Below are positions 27,094 through 36,425 of a stretch of 64,000 bases of DNA, piece by piece. Source of the DNA: Chloroflexota bacterium (GTDB lineage Bacteria > Chloroflexota > Dormibacteria > Dormibacterales > Dormibacteraceae). The stretch's first letter is position 1. Each line of letters starts with the position of its first letter. The DNA lies in the NCBI GenBank assembly GCA_005880945.1, contig VBIU01000086.1, positions 1 through 64,000 of the forward strand, written 5' to 3'. The notes under the pieces are model-generated. The model made no database searches. It had not been told where the DNA came from and saw only the letters and a list, made by a program, of their open reading frames with translations. The position numbers and the translations under genes were made by a program.

Positions 27094-27921
27094 ATGTCAG
27101 GGAAGTCGATCAATCTGCGTGTCGGCTGCGAGTTCGCCTACGACGTGAGCGCCCCCACCCCTGTCACCGTCCAGGTCCGCCCACGCTCCGACGCGCGGCA
27201 CCGGTTGATCACCGAGGCCTGGGCGACCACGCCGCAGCTGCCGGTCGACGAGTACCACGACTTCTATGGCAACCCCGTGAAGCGGTTGGTCATGCCGGCA
27301 GGTGCCCTGGTGCTCAAGTACGACGCCACGTGCGCGGTCCCCGACGAGCCCGACCCTGATGGGTCGGGGGCGCTCCAGGTCCCGGTCGAGGAGCTTCCCG
27401 GCGAGATCCTCCATTTCACGCTTCCCAGTCGCTACTGCCTGTCAGATCAGCTCATGGGCACCGCCTGGGACCTGTTCTCCGGCACCGGGCCGGGCGGGGC
27501 GCGGGTGCAGGCGATCTGCGATTGGGTCCACGACAACATCAAGTTCCAGTACGGGACGAGCAACCCTCTGACCACGGCGATGGACGTCTTCACAGCCCGG
27601 ATCGGGGTCTGCCGCGACTTCGCGCACCTTGCCATTTCCTTCTGCCGCGCGATGAACATCCCCGCTCGCTACGTTTTCGGCTACCTGCCCGACATCTACG
27701 TCCCCGTGCCGCCCGAGCCGATGGATTTTGCCGCCTGGATGGAGGTCTGGCTCGCCGACCGCTGGTGGACCTTCGATCCGCGCAACAATCAGCGGCGGGT
27801 CGGGCGCGTGCTGATCGGACGAGGCCGTGACGCGCTGGATGTTGCCATGCTCACCACCTTCGGGCCCGCCAGCTTCCGCTCGATGACAGTTTGGGCCGAC
27901 CTGGCGAAGGAGGCGGCGTGA
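27094..27921 (+). CDS. transglutaminase-like family protein (copy 2; His of the triad replaced)
   Basis: ARIGVCRDFAHLAISFCRAMNIPARYVFGYLP...PMDFAAWMEVWLADRWWTFDPRNN; Ala where the HAW His is expected. Confidence 0.88.
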   Translation: MSGKSINLRVGCEFAYDVSAPTPVTVQVRPRSDARHRLITEAWATTPQLPVDEYHDFYGNPVKRLVMPAGALVLKYDATCAVPDEPDPDGSGALQVPVEELPGEILHFTLPSRYCLSDQLMGTAWDLFSGTGPGGARVQAICDWVHDNIKFQYGTSNPLTTAMDVFTARIGVCRDFAHLAISFCRAMNIPARYVFGYLPDIYVPVPPEPMDFAAWMEVWLADRWWTFDPRNNQRRVGRVLIGRGRDALDVAMLTTFGPASFRSMTVWADLAKEAA

Positions 27922-28799
27922 TCCCGCCCGAGGGTGTGGCGGTCGACTGGTCCTCAGCGCGGCGGGCTTCGTACCAGATCACGCAGAGCTTCCGGTACGA
28001 GTACCCGGCTCCGATCCGTGACTTGAATCACCGGCTGGTCGTCATACCGCCCGAGCGCTTCGGCGACCAGCGCCGGCTTCGGCACCGCATTTCGGCCACG
28101 CCGACCCTCGATGGCGTCCGCTTCGAGGACCGGCAGGATCGTTTCGGCAACGTGATCGTCGACGCGTTCGCCCCCCGGGTGAGCTCTGCGATCGAGTTTC
28201 TGGCCGAGATCTCGGTCGAGCGCAGCTCGGATCAGCCGAACCGGCTGCCCGACGGGTGGCAGAAGGACCGCTATCTGCTCGAGCCGACACGATTGACGGC
28301 CGCCGACGCGCCCATCGACAGGGCGGCGGATGAGCTTGCGGATTCGGCCGCTTGGGGTCTCGAGCTGGCGGACAGGATCAACGACTGGGTGTACCAGTCG
28401 ATGACCTACAAGGGCGGGGTCACCGGGGTCCGAACGACTGCCTCCGAGGCCCTCGCGCAGGGTTACGGCGTCTGCCAGGACTACGCGCACGTGATGCTTG
28501 CCGTCTGCCGCTCCGCCGAGCTCCCCGCCCGATACGTGTCAGGCCATCTGGTCGGGCAGGGTGGGACCCACGCCTGGGTGGAGGTGGTTCTTCCGGCGGG
28601 AGATGGTACAGGGGACGGCATCGCATGGGCCTTTGATCCGACCCACGCCAGCCGGGGCGGCCTCGAGTACGTGACGATCGCGGTCGGCGCCGACTACTCG
28701 GACGTCGCGCCCACGTCCGGGACGTACCTGTCCCGCGTCGCGGGGCGCCTCATGACGCACAAACGAGTGACGCTGACCAACCTGGAGTACGCGGTTTAG
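27918..28799 (+). CDS. transglutaminase-like family protein (copy 3)
   Basis: GVCQDYAHVMLAVCRSAELPARYVSGHL...GTHAWVEVVL...WAFDPTHASRGG; GTGA start/stop overlap with the upstream gene. Confidence 0.9.
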   Translation: MIPPEGVAVDWSSARRASYQITQSFRYEYPAPIRDLNHRLVVIPPERFGDQRRLRHRISATPTLDGVRFEDRQDRFGNVIVDAFAPRVSSAIEFLAEISVERSSDQPNRLPDGWQKDRYLLEPTRLTAADAPIDRAADELADSAAWGLELADRINDWVYQSMTYKGGVTGVRTTASEALAQGYGVCQDYAHVMLAVCRSAELPARYVSGHLVGQGGTHAWVEVVLPAGDGTGDGIAWAFDPTHASRGGLEYVTIAVGADYSDVAPTSGTYLSRVAGRLMTHKRVTLTNLEYAV

Positions 28800-28974
28800 A
28801 GTCCGGCTCCTCCCCATTTATGGGGAGGTGGCGCTCCAATGGATGTTCCTTTGGGGTCCCCGCGCTCGTGGTGCGCGGGTGCTAGCCCGGAGGGGACGTC
28901 CGCACCGGCCGTGCCCTATAAACGCAAACCTAGTTCTTATCGAATCCTCACCACAGGCTTATATATCCGTACCA

Positions 28975-29643
28975 ATGAGACGGCCCAGGATTCTCATCGT
29001 CGAAGACGACGGCCGCCTCGCCGCCACACTGCGGCGGGTCCTCGAGGCCGAGGGCCACGATGTCGAGCTCGCCGGCGATGGGCTGGACGCCGTTCGGCGC
29101 GCGCGCGAGCAGCCGCCCGACCTTGTCGTGCTGGACGTGATGCTCCCTGGCCTGGACGGGATCGGAGTCTGCCGGCGGATGCGTGCGACAGCGCAGTTCC
29201 CGATCCTGCTGCTGACTGCCCTGGGCGGCACCGAAGAGCGCGTCCGGGGCCTTGACAGCGGCGCCGACGACTACCTCGTGAAGCCATTCGCGTACCAGGA
29301 GCTGCTGGCTCGCGTGCGCGCCCTCCTCCGGCGGGCCGGCCCCGCGGATCACCTTCGGTTCGCCGACCTGGTGCTCGAACCGGCGAGCCGGGAGGCGTGG
29401 CGGGGCTCGCGGCCGATTGTCCTGACCGCGACGGAGTTCGAGCTGCTGGAGCACTTCATTCGCCACCCTCGCCAGGTGTTGACCCGCGAGCAGCTGCTGG
29501 AGGCTGTCTGGCAAGGCGAGCCGGACAGCGACAACGTGGTCGCCGTCTATGTCGGCTATGTGCGGCAGAAGCTGGAAGCCGCCGGCGAAAGCCGGCTGCT
29601 GCACACCATCCGCGGCGCCGGCTATTCGCTCCGGGAGGACTGA
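28975..29643 (+). CDS. OmpR-family response regulator
   Basis: RILIVEDDGRLAATLRR, phospho-Asp VVLDVMLPGLDG, C-terminal winged helix (LTATEFELLEHFIRHPRQVLTREQLLEAVW). Confidence 0.93.
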   Translation: MRRPRILIVEDDGRLAATLRRVLEAEGHDVELAGDGLDAVRRAREQPPDLVVLDVMLPGLDGIGVCRRMRATAQFPILLLTALGGTEERVRGLDSGADDYLVKPFAYQELLARVRALLRRAGPADHLRFADLVLEPASREAWRGSRPIVLTATEFELLEHFIRHPRQVLTREQLLEAVWQGEPDSDNVVAVYVGYVRQKLEAAGESRLLHTIRGAGYSLRED

Positions 29644-29648
29644 GCGAC

Positions 29649-31058
29649 ATGTCCCTGAGGCTGCGCCTGGCCCTCTTCGGGGCAGCCGTCGTCGCGCTGG
29701 CGCTGGTGCTGTTCGGGCTGGCGGTCTACGGCCTTGTCGCCAGGAGCGTGGAGACCAACCAGGACAAAGAGCTGCAAAGCCGGGCACGCGCAGCCGTGGC
29801 CGGGCTCACCTCCACGCCTGCGCCCGACCTCGCGCCCCGCCCGCCCGTGGCGCCGGTCGATCTCCGCAGCAGCACGGAGGTGTTTGTCGAGGTCCTGGCG
29901 CGAGACGGATCCGTGATCTATTCCACGGGTGTGCTGGGCGGCGCGCCGCCGGCCGTGCCGAGCTCGGTTAGAGAAGACGCGGTCCGCAAGGGCGGCGCAT
30001 TCGCGACCGAGGGCGACGCCAAGCGCGGGACGCAGCTCCGCTTTTTTGTCCAGCCCTTCGCGGGCGGTTACGTCGTGACCGGACAATCGACGCGAGTACC
30101 GCAGTCGAACCTTTCCGGCATCGTCGGCTTTCTCATCATCTCCGGCGTGCCCACGCTGGTGGCGGCGCTGGTCGCGTCGTGGCTGGTTGCCGGCCGTGCG
30201 CTCAAGCCGTTGAAGGAGGTGGCGGGGGCCGCCGATGACATCGGCCGGACACGCGACTTCGGCCGCCGCCTGGCCAGCCGCCCCAGCAGGGACGAGGTCG
30301 CTTTGCTGGCCGCGAGCTTCAACCGGATGCTCGAAGAGCTCCAGGACGCATACCGCGGCGTGGGCAGCGCGCTGGAAGCGCAGCGGCGCTTCGTCGCAGA
30401 CGCCTCGCACGAGCTCCGAACGCCGCTGACGACGATCCAGGGCAACGCCGGCCTGCTGGCGCAGGGCCCTCCGATCTCGGAGCCGGTTCGCAGAGCAGCC
30501 GCTGCCGACATCGCGGCTGAGAGCGAGCGGATGGCTCGCCTGGTCGATCGCATGCTGACGCTGGCGCGGGCCGACTCCGGCCTCCAGCTGGAGCTGACTC
30601 CTGTCGGTTTGCGATCGCTGCTGGGCGAGGTCTGTCGCCAGGCTGGCGCGGTCCATCCCGAAACCAAGATCACTTTCAATGCTGTGGATGCGACGGTGGC
30701 AGGCGATGAGGACGCGCTGCGCCAGCTGGCGTGGATCCTCCTGGACAACGCGATGAGGCATGCACGATCGGCGATCTCGGTGAGCGTGAGCGTCGATGGA
30801 GAATGGGCACGCTTGATGGTCGGCGACGATGGGGCCGGCATCCCGCCTGCCGACCGCGATCGCGTTTTCGAGCGCTTCTTCAAGATGGATGCCGCGCGTG
30901 CGCGCGTCGGTGCTGACCGAAAGGAGCACGGCGCGGGACTCGGACTCTCGATCGCGCGCTGGATCACAGATCAGCACCATGGTCGAATCGTCGCCGCGGA
31001 AAGCCCCGCGGGCGGGGCGGGTTTCTTCGTCGACCTTCCGCTCTTACGAAGTTCTTAG
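29649..31058 (+). CDS. HAMP-containing sensor histidine kinase
   Basis: Two TMs, HAMP, H-box FVADASHELRTPLTTIQGN, N/G boxes WILLDNAMRHA, GDDGAGIPPADRDRVFERF, GAGLGLSIARWI. Confidence 0.93.
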   Translation: MSLRLRLALFGAAVVALALVLFGLAVYGLVARSVETNQDKELQSRARAAVAGLTSTPAPDLAPRPPVAPVDLRSSTEVFVEVLARDGSVIYSTGVLGGAPPAVPSSVREDAVRKGGAFATEGDAKRGTQLRFFVQPFAGGYVVTGQSTRVPQSNLSGIVGFLIISGVPTLVAALVASWLVAGRALKPLKEVAGAADDIGRTRDFGRRLASRPSRDEVALLAASFNRMLEELQDAYRGVGSALEAQRRFVADASHELRTPLTTIQGNAGLLAQGPPISEPVRRAAAADIAAESERMARLVDRMLTLARADSGLQLELTPVGLRSLLGEVCRQAGAVHPETKITFNAVDATVAGDEDALRQLAWILLDNAMRHARSAISVSVSVDGEWARLMVGDDGAGIPPADRDRVFERFFKMDAARARVGADRKEHGAGLGLSIARWITDQHHGRIVAAESPAGGAGFFVDLPLLRSS

Positions 31059-31080
31059 ATAGGTCCCCGACGCTGATGTC

Positions 31081-32163
31081 ATGTTTGACATCTCGGCGGA
31101 TCATGCGATCGGTCTGTATGCAGGCTTCCTCGCCCTTCCCATTGCGCTGATCGCGCTGTGGCTCAGGCCCGCCCGGCGAACCGTACCCGGCACCGCGCAG
31201 GCCGCCGCAGTCCTCATGGCGGTGTCCGGCGCGATCCATCTCGGACTCGTGTCCACGCACCTCGAGGAGCCGATCACGTCCGCGCTGTTCCTCATGAACG
31301 GCGTCGCGTACGTCGCTCTTTCGCAAGCGTTCACCTGGCGGTGGTGGCGGTTGGCGTCGTCAGCCCTGCTGACCTCGACCATCCTCGGATATCTCCTCTA
31401 CATCGCGCTGGGGTTCGATACTCCGGACCAGGTCGCCCTGGCCACCAAGCTGATCGAGCTCGTCGCGCTCGGCCTCGTGCTGGTTCCCGTGCGCGGAGAG
31501 TCACGCCCCCGCGACAGGGCGTGGTACTGGGCCGCACTCGCCGCCGGGCTGCCTCTGCTCACCATCGTGAGCGGAGCGACGATCTGGGGCATCGACCTCG
31601 CCACGCCGGATGCACGGCATGTTCACGCGGGCGCAATCCTTCAGGCCACCAACGACGTGGCGACGCCCGAGCAGACGGCAGCGGCCTCACGCCTGTTCTC
31701 CGACACGCGAGCCGCAATGCTTCCATTCGATGATTGGCACCAGGCATGGGCGGCGGGCTACCGGCCCGGAGGTCCCACCAACATGCCGACGAGCCACTGG
31801 ATGAACGAGGCTTACGTCAAGGCCGGGTACGTGATGGATCCGCGCCGGCCGCAGGGGCTGGTCTACGCGAACACCCGGCGCGGCCCGGTGCTGCTCGGCG
31901 CGATGTTCCAGATGCCGCGTCTCAACGAATTCGGTCCGGACCCGGGCGGTCCGCTGACCGCCTGGCACCAGCACGAAAACATCTGCTTCACGCCGTTCGG
32001 CTTCGAGTTCAGCCTGATGACTCCGTTCGCGACGTGTCCTCTCGGCGCGATCGACCTCAGCGCGCCGCCGATGCTCCACGTCTGGATCGTCGATAACCCT
32101 GGAGGCCCTTTCGCCGTGGACATCGACCCATCGGCAGTGGCAGCGGTGAGGGCTCGCGCATGA
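31081..32163 (+). CDS. multi-TM protein with C-terminal extracytoplasmic domain, unknown function
   Basis: Hydrophobic N-terminal half, then AWHQHENICFTPFGFEFSLMTPFATCPLGAI. Confidence 0.7.
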   Translation: MFDISADHAIGLYAGFLALPIALIALWLRPARRTVPGTAQAAAVLMAVSGAIHLGLVSTHLEEPITSALFLMNGVAYVALSQAFTWRWWRLASSALLTSTILGYLLYIALGFDTPDQVALATKLIELVALGLVLVPVRGESRPRDRAWYWAALAAGLPLLTIVSGATIWGIDLATPDARHVHAGAILQATNDVATPEQTAAASRLFSDTRAAMLPFDDWHQAWAAGYRPGGPTNMPTSHWMNEAYVKAGYVMDPRRPQGLVYANTRRGPVLLGAMFQMPRLNEFGPDPGGPLTAWHQHENICFTPFGFEFSLMTPFATCPLGAIDLSAPPMLHVWIVDNPGGPFAVDIDPSAVAAVRARA

Positions 32164-32537
32164 ACGCCAACACGAGCAGGCCCGAAGCGGCGTTCGTCCT
32201 GCTGCTCATGCAGTCGACCTTCTGGATCGCGGCCGGCATCTCCGCCTTTCCATTCGCCATCGCCGGCGAGGTCTTCATGGCCATCCTGGGGGCAGCGTCT
32301 CTGTTGCTGGCGTCATTCGGCTGCCTGCTTGCGATCGGCCTGGTGCGTCGCTGGCGCCGGTCGCGGCGGTGGGCGATCGCGCTCGAGGCCGTCTGCCTCG
32401 GCGGCTCGATCCTGCTCCTTGCCGTCCCGGTCGGCTCCAACCACGGGCTGGTGTCGCTGCTGGTCAACGTCGCCCTGCCGCTGGCCGTGATCTGGCTTCT
32501 ACGCGGCCGGAAGATGCGCGCGCTCTTCGCGCCCTAG
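32160..32537 (+). CDS. small membrane protein
   Basis: About 4 TM segments; 4-bp overlap with the upstream gene. Confidence 0.6.
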   Translation: MNANTSRPEAAFVLLLMQSTFWIAAGISAFPFAIAGEVFMAILGAASLLLASFGCLLAIGLVRRWRRSRRWAIALEAVCLGGSILLLAVPVGSNHGLVSLLVNVALPLAVIWLLRGRKMRALFAP

Positions 32538-33001
32538 AAAGGCGCCGCCGACAGGTAGAAGAGCGCGAGCACACCGAATATCCCAAGCCACAGGAGCACC
32601 ACCGTCGCGAGGGCGCTCAGCGCGATCCAGAGCCGGCGTTCACCGCTCCACAACCACAGAGCGCAGGCGAGCCAGAGCGCAGCGGGGGCAAGCGTGAATA
32701 CACCGGCGAACGAGATCATGCTGAACGCCAGAAGCGGCAGCGAGACGGCTGCCAGCGCGATCGTCCATCGCTTCCAGGACACGAGCGAGATGACGAGCGC
32801 GGCCGTGAGCCAGGCCGCGGCGACCCACCTGGACGTCACCCAGTCGCAGCTGACGGCCGGGGACGAGCTGGAGATGGAGCAACCCCACGGCCTCGAGGCC
32901 ATCACGTAGACAGAGACGAGAGCGGAGACCAGCGCAGCCGCCGCGAGTATCCACGCGATCGAGCTCGTGGTTCTCATCGTGGCGCTTCGCGAAACCGCCA
33001 T
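32534..33001 (-). CDS. small membrane protein
   Basis: Hydrophobic, convergent with 32160..32537. Confidence 0.55.
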   Translation of the reverse strand: MAVSRSATMRTTSSIAWILAAAALVSALVSVYVMASRPWGCSISSSSPAVSCDWVTSRWVAAAWLTAALVISLVSWKRWTIALAAVSLPLLAFSMISFAGVFTLAPAALWLACALWLWSGERRLWIALSALATVVLLWLGIFGVLALFYLSAAPF

Positions 33002-33040
33002 GCGGCAAGTCTATGTCTGGCCGCGCGGAGCAGCTTGCGA

Positions 33041-33514
33041 CTAACGCCGGGCGGTTTTTCTTCGCCTCGTGAGCGCCGCGTCAGCGTCCTCGGTTGTGAC
33101 GCGCGGGCGCCGGAAGTTTCTCAACGCGAAGCGGTCGCAGGCAGTCTCCGCCGCGGAGCGCTTGCCCAGCGCCTCATGGAGATACCAGTGCATCCACTCG
33201 TGGCAGTAGAGGAACCGAAGAACCTCGCGGCGCCGCCGGAATGGCACTGTCTCGGACGCCCACGCAAAACGGATCCCGTGCCCTCGCTTGCGCCTGGCGG
33301 CGAAGAGGACCGGCTCGTCGAAGGGCCGGAAAGGCACCGGCACCTGGAGCACGATGCGTCTCTCCTCGAACTCGCACAGGGCCGCCAGGTGCGGCCGGGT
33401 CCGGTAGCGGAGAGGCTTGATCACAACCTCGTAGTCCCCGGCCCGTGGCAACCCGCCGAGGACGCGCCTCGCGTCGGCGTTCGACAGCCCGGCCAGCTCG
33501 CTGCGGACGACCAT
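33041..33514 (-). CDS. putative zincin-type metalloprotease-like protein (HExxH)
   Basis: CHEWMHWYLHEALGKRSAAETACDRFA: HExxH plus downstream E/D residues. Confidence 0.6.
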   Translation of the reverse strand: MVVRSELAGLSNADARRVLGGLPRAGDYEVVIKPLRYRTRPHLAALCEFEERRIVLQVPVPFRPFDEPVLFAARRKRGHGIRFAWASETVPFRRRREVLRFLYCHEWMHWYLHEALGKRSAAETACDRFALRNFRRPRVTTEDADAALTRRRKTARR

Positions 33515-33648
33515 CCGCGGAGCATACCGGGGCCCGGGTACCTGAACCGGGGGTGGCGTTGTTGAGTTGGGGTGCCTGGCCCGCGAGGACCGGGCGCTCC
33601 ACCAGACTCCCCCCGCTCCTGCTCACGACACGGCCAGGGAAGGACAAC

Positions 33649-34242
33649 ATGAAAGGCGTGCAGCCGCCGGAGACCGCCGAGCGCCGGACCAGGTCTTGGT
33701 GGGCCGCAGTCCTCGCAGGGCAGGTCGACGATCCCCATCCCCTGTACGGCGCCAACCTGGATGTGGCCTTCAAGGGCGGCGTCCTGCACCTGTCGGGCGA
33801 GCTTCCATCGGAGGACGACCGGCAGCGCCTGCTCGAGGAGGCCGGCGAGGTCGTCGGGCGTGGCGTCGATGCGATCGACGCGAAGCACCTGAGGGTTGCC
33901 CGGCGCAAAGAGAAGCCCGGCATTCTCGACCAGACGCTGATCGCGGCGTTTGAAAACCGGGACGTGGCGGAGTTTGCGCGCCGGTACATGGTCGAGAGCC
34001 GTCGCATCGAGCCCAAGCTCCTGGAGATCTTGGACGCCGGGCAGGAAGACATGGCACGTGAGCTGGTGCCGACAGACTTCATGGGCGACGTCGAGAAGGC
34101 CTTCAAGGCCGGCCAGGCCGTCCTCATGATGCGCGTCGACGAGACTTCCGCTTTCGACGCGCGCAAGCTGCTGGCCGAAGAGACGCGCAGCGTGTGGACG
34201 ATCGCCGCACCGCCCGTCCCCGCGCGCAGCGGGAAACGTTAG
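33649..34242 (+). CDS. BON domain-containing protein
   Basis: [38 protein letters not shown] resembles a BON domain. Confidence 0.7.
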   Translation: MKGVQPPETAERRTRSWWAAVLAGQVDDPHPLYGANLDVAFKGGVLHLSGELPSEDDRQRLLEEAGEVVGRGVDAIDAKHLRVARRKEKPGILDQTLIAAFENRDVAEFARRYMVESRRIEPKLLEILDAGQEDMARELVPTDFMGDVEKAFKAGQAVLMMRVDETSAFDARKLLAEETRSVWTIAAPPVPARSGKR

Positions 34243-35540
34243 TGTCCGAGCCGCCATCCCGGTCGCGCCGGGCGGATCGGCCCGTGTCGGCGCGGGACCT
34301 GACGACTCAACGCCTCTCAGTGCCCGACCTCTTGCGCGCCATCGGGCCAGGCGTGATCACCGGCGGTGCGGACAACGACCCCGCGGGGATCGCCACCTAC
34401 TCAATCGTCGGAGCCACCGCCGGCTTCGCCCAGAACTGGCTGCTGCTCCTGTCGACGCCGATGCTGATCGTGATTCAGCAGATGTCGGCCAAGGTTGCCA
34501 ACGTCACCAAGAGCGACCTGGCGACGCTGCTGCGGACGTCCTTCGGAGCCCGCGTCGCCACGCCTGCAGTCTTGCTGATGGTGGTCGCGAACGTCATCAC
34601 GATGGGCGCGGACCTGCTGGCGATGGGTGCCGCATTCGAGCTGTTGACGGGAATCAGGTTCGTCTACTGGATCGTCCCGCTGGCCGCGGCGATGGCTTTC
34701 GTCACCATATTCACCGACTACAAGATTCTCAGCAAATACCTGCTCTGGCTGGTCGCGGTCTTCGCCACGTACATCCTTGCGGCCTTCCTCGCTCGACCCA
34801 ACTGGGCGGATGTTCTGCGAAGCACGGTGGTGCCGCAGCTCACCTTCACGCCGGACTACCTGCTTGGTGCCGTCGCTCTGCTCGGCACGACGATCACGCC
34901 ATACCTCTTCTTCTGGCAGGCGAGCGGAGAGGTCGAGGAGAAGCGCGGCGTGCAGGGCATCAGCCGGCGCAACGTCGACATAACGGCAGGCATGATCTGG
35001 TCGAACGTAGCCGCCTTCTTCATCATTGTGGCCACCGGCGCCGTCCTCTACTCGCATCACGCGACGATCCGAACGGCGGCCGACGCCGCTCGTGCCCTCG
35101 AGCCGTTCGCGGGTCGGTACGCGACAGTGCTGTTCGCGATCGGCATCATCGGGGCCGGCCTGCTCGCGATCCCTGTCCTCGCTGCATCGGCCGCCTTCGG
35201 CGTCGCGGGCCTCGCCGGATGGCGCCGCGGCCTCGGCCGTCACGCGAAAAATGCGCCCCAGTTCTATGTGGTCATCGGCCTGGCGTTTCTCATCGCGGTG
35301 GAGCTCGCGATCTCCTCGGTGAACCCGATCAAGGCGCTCTTCTACTCGCAGGTGCTGGACGGCGTCATCGCACCCGTTCTCGTGGTGCTGATGCTCGTCT
35401 TGACGTCCAGCCGGAAGCTCATGGGCGACTTCGTCAACGGAACGCCCACCAAGTTGATCGGGTGGTCGGCCGCCGCGGTCATGGTCCTGGCCGACGTCGC
35501 GGTCGCCTACCAGATCGCCACCAAAGGCCTGCCCGGCTGA
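34242..35540 (+). CDS. Nramp-family divalent metal ion transporter
   Basis: [29 protein letters not shown] (Nramp TM1 DPxG-like motif); 11 TMs. Confidence 0.88.
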   Translation: MSEPPSRSRRADRPVSARDLTTQRLSVPDLLRAIGPGVITGGADNDPAGIATYSIVGATAGFAQNWLLLLSTPMLIVIQQMSAKVANVTKSDLATLLRTSFGARVATPAVLLMVVANVITMGADLLAMGAAFELLTGIRFVYWIVPLAAAMAFVTIFTDYKILSKYLLWLVAVFATYILAAFLARPNWADVLRSTVVPQLTFTPDYLLGAVALLGTTITPYLFFWQASGEVEEKRGVQGISRRNVDITAGMIWSNVAAFFIIVATGAVLYSHHATIRTAADAARALEPFAGRYATVLFAIGIIGAGLLAIPVLAASAAFGVAGLAGWRRGLGRHAKNAPQFYVVIGLAFLIAVELAISSVNPIKALFYSQVLDGVIAPVLVVLMLVLTSSRKLMGDFVNGTPTKLIGWSAAAVMVLADVAVAYQIATKGLPG

Positions 35541-35565
35541 GAGCCGGCTCGGGTCGCTCTCAGGG

Positions 35566-36012
35566 TTGAGGCGTTGTCTTTTTGTATTGAGGCTGAATGT
35601 GCAACCGGCTCTGAACGGACGACCACGCGCTGACGCCCGCCCCAAATCGGGCGAGCTTCTCAGCGACGCGATGCAGGACGCGCATCGACTGGTAAGCCTC
35701 GAGATCGCGCTGGCGAAGCAGGAGCTGCGCGAGATAGTGACGACCAACCTGATCGCGGCCGCCTGCCTCGCAGCCGCCGGGATCTTCGCGATCTTCGCTG
35801 TGCTCGTGGCAGTGCCGGTCCTCGTCGTCGTCCTGGTGCCATGGCACTGGGAGGCGGCCCTGGTCTGGGCGATCGCGTACCTGGCCATCGGCGGAGGCCT
35901 CGCCCTCTACGGAAGGTCACGGCTCAGCCTTCGATTGCCGACCAGGACAATCGAAAGCCTGAAGGAGAACAAGGAATGGGCGCTTCATCAGCTGAGATCG
36001 ACCGGCAAATAA
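35566..36012 (+). CDS. phage holin family / actinobacterial holin-III-like membrane protein
   Basis: GELLSDAMQDAHRLVSLEIALAKQELREIVTTNLIAAACLAAAGIFAIFAVLVAVPVLVVVLVPWHWEAALVWAI. Confidence 0.7.
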   Translation: MRRCLFVLRLNVQPALNGRPRADARPKSGELLSDAMQDAHRLVSLEIALAKQELREIVTTNLIAAACLAAAGIFAIFAVLVAVPVLVVVLVPWHWEAALVWAIAYLAIGGGLALYGRSRLSLRLPTRTIESLKENKEWALHQLRSTGK

Positions 36013-36425
36013 GGGAAACCCGAGGCCAGCTGGACGAGAAGCTCGCGCTGCTCGAGAAGCGCGCGGCGTCGGGTGCGCGGCGTTACGGTCGCATCGCGGC
36101 AGGGGTGGCCGCCGGTGTGGCGGCGATCGCCATTGGCGTGGTGCTCTACCGGCGCCGCCGCCAGCGTTCAGTTGTGAGGCGCCTGCACAAGATGCTTTCG
36201 GAGTCGATCCCGAACCTGCCCGCGGAGGCGATCTCGCGATTCAAGGAACGCCTGCCGATCAAGGTCGTGGTCACCGATAAGGCTCACGAGGAGAGCGCCC
36301 CGAGCACCTGGGCAGACATCGCGCAGAAGGTCGCTCCCGCCGTGGCCGGCTCGGCGACAGGGGCGTTGCTCGCAAGGTTTGGGAGGACACGGCGGACGCC
36401 GGACGACGACTCAGCGTCCGACTGA
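35976..36425 (+). CDS. DUF3618-like membrane protein
   Basis: SSAEIDRQIRETRGQLDEKLALLEKRA followed by one TM and YRRRRQRSVVRRLHK. Confidence 0.7.
   Translation: MGASSAEIDRQIRETRGQLDEKLALLEKRAASGARRYGRIAAGVAAGVAAIAIGVVLYRRRRQRSVVRRLHKMLSESIPNLPAEAISRFKERLPIKVVVTDKAHEESAPSTWADIAQKVAPAVAGSATGALLARFGRTRRTPDDDSASD

Noticed and set aside
35566-36012. Prophage remnant suggested by the holin-like gene
   Set aside because: No other phage genes nearby; this holin-III-like family is common as chromosomal membrane proteins.
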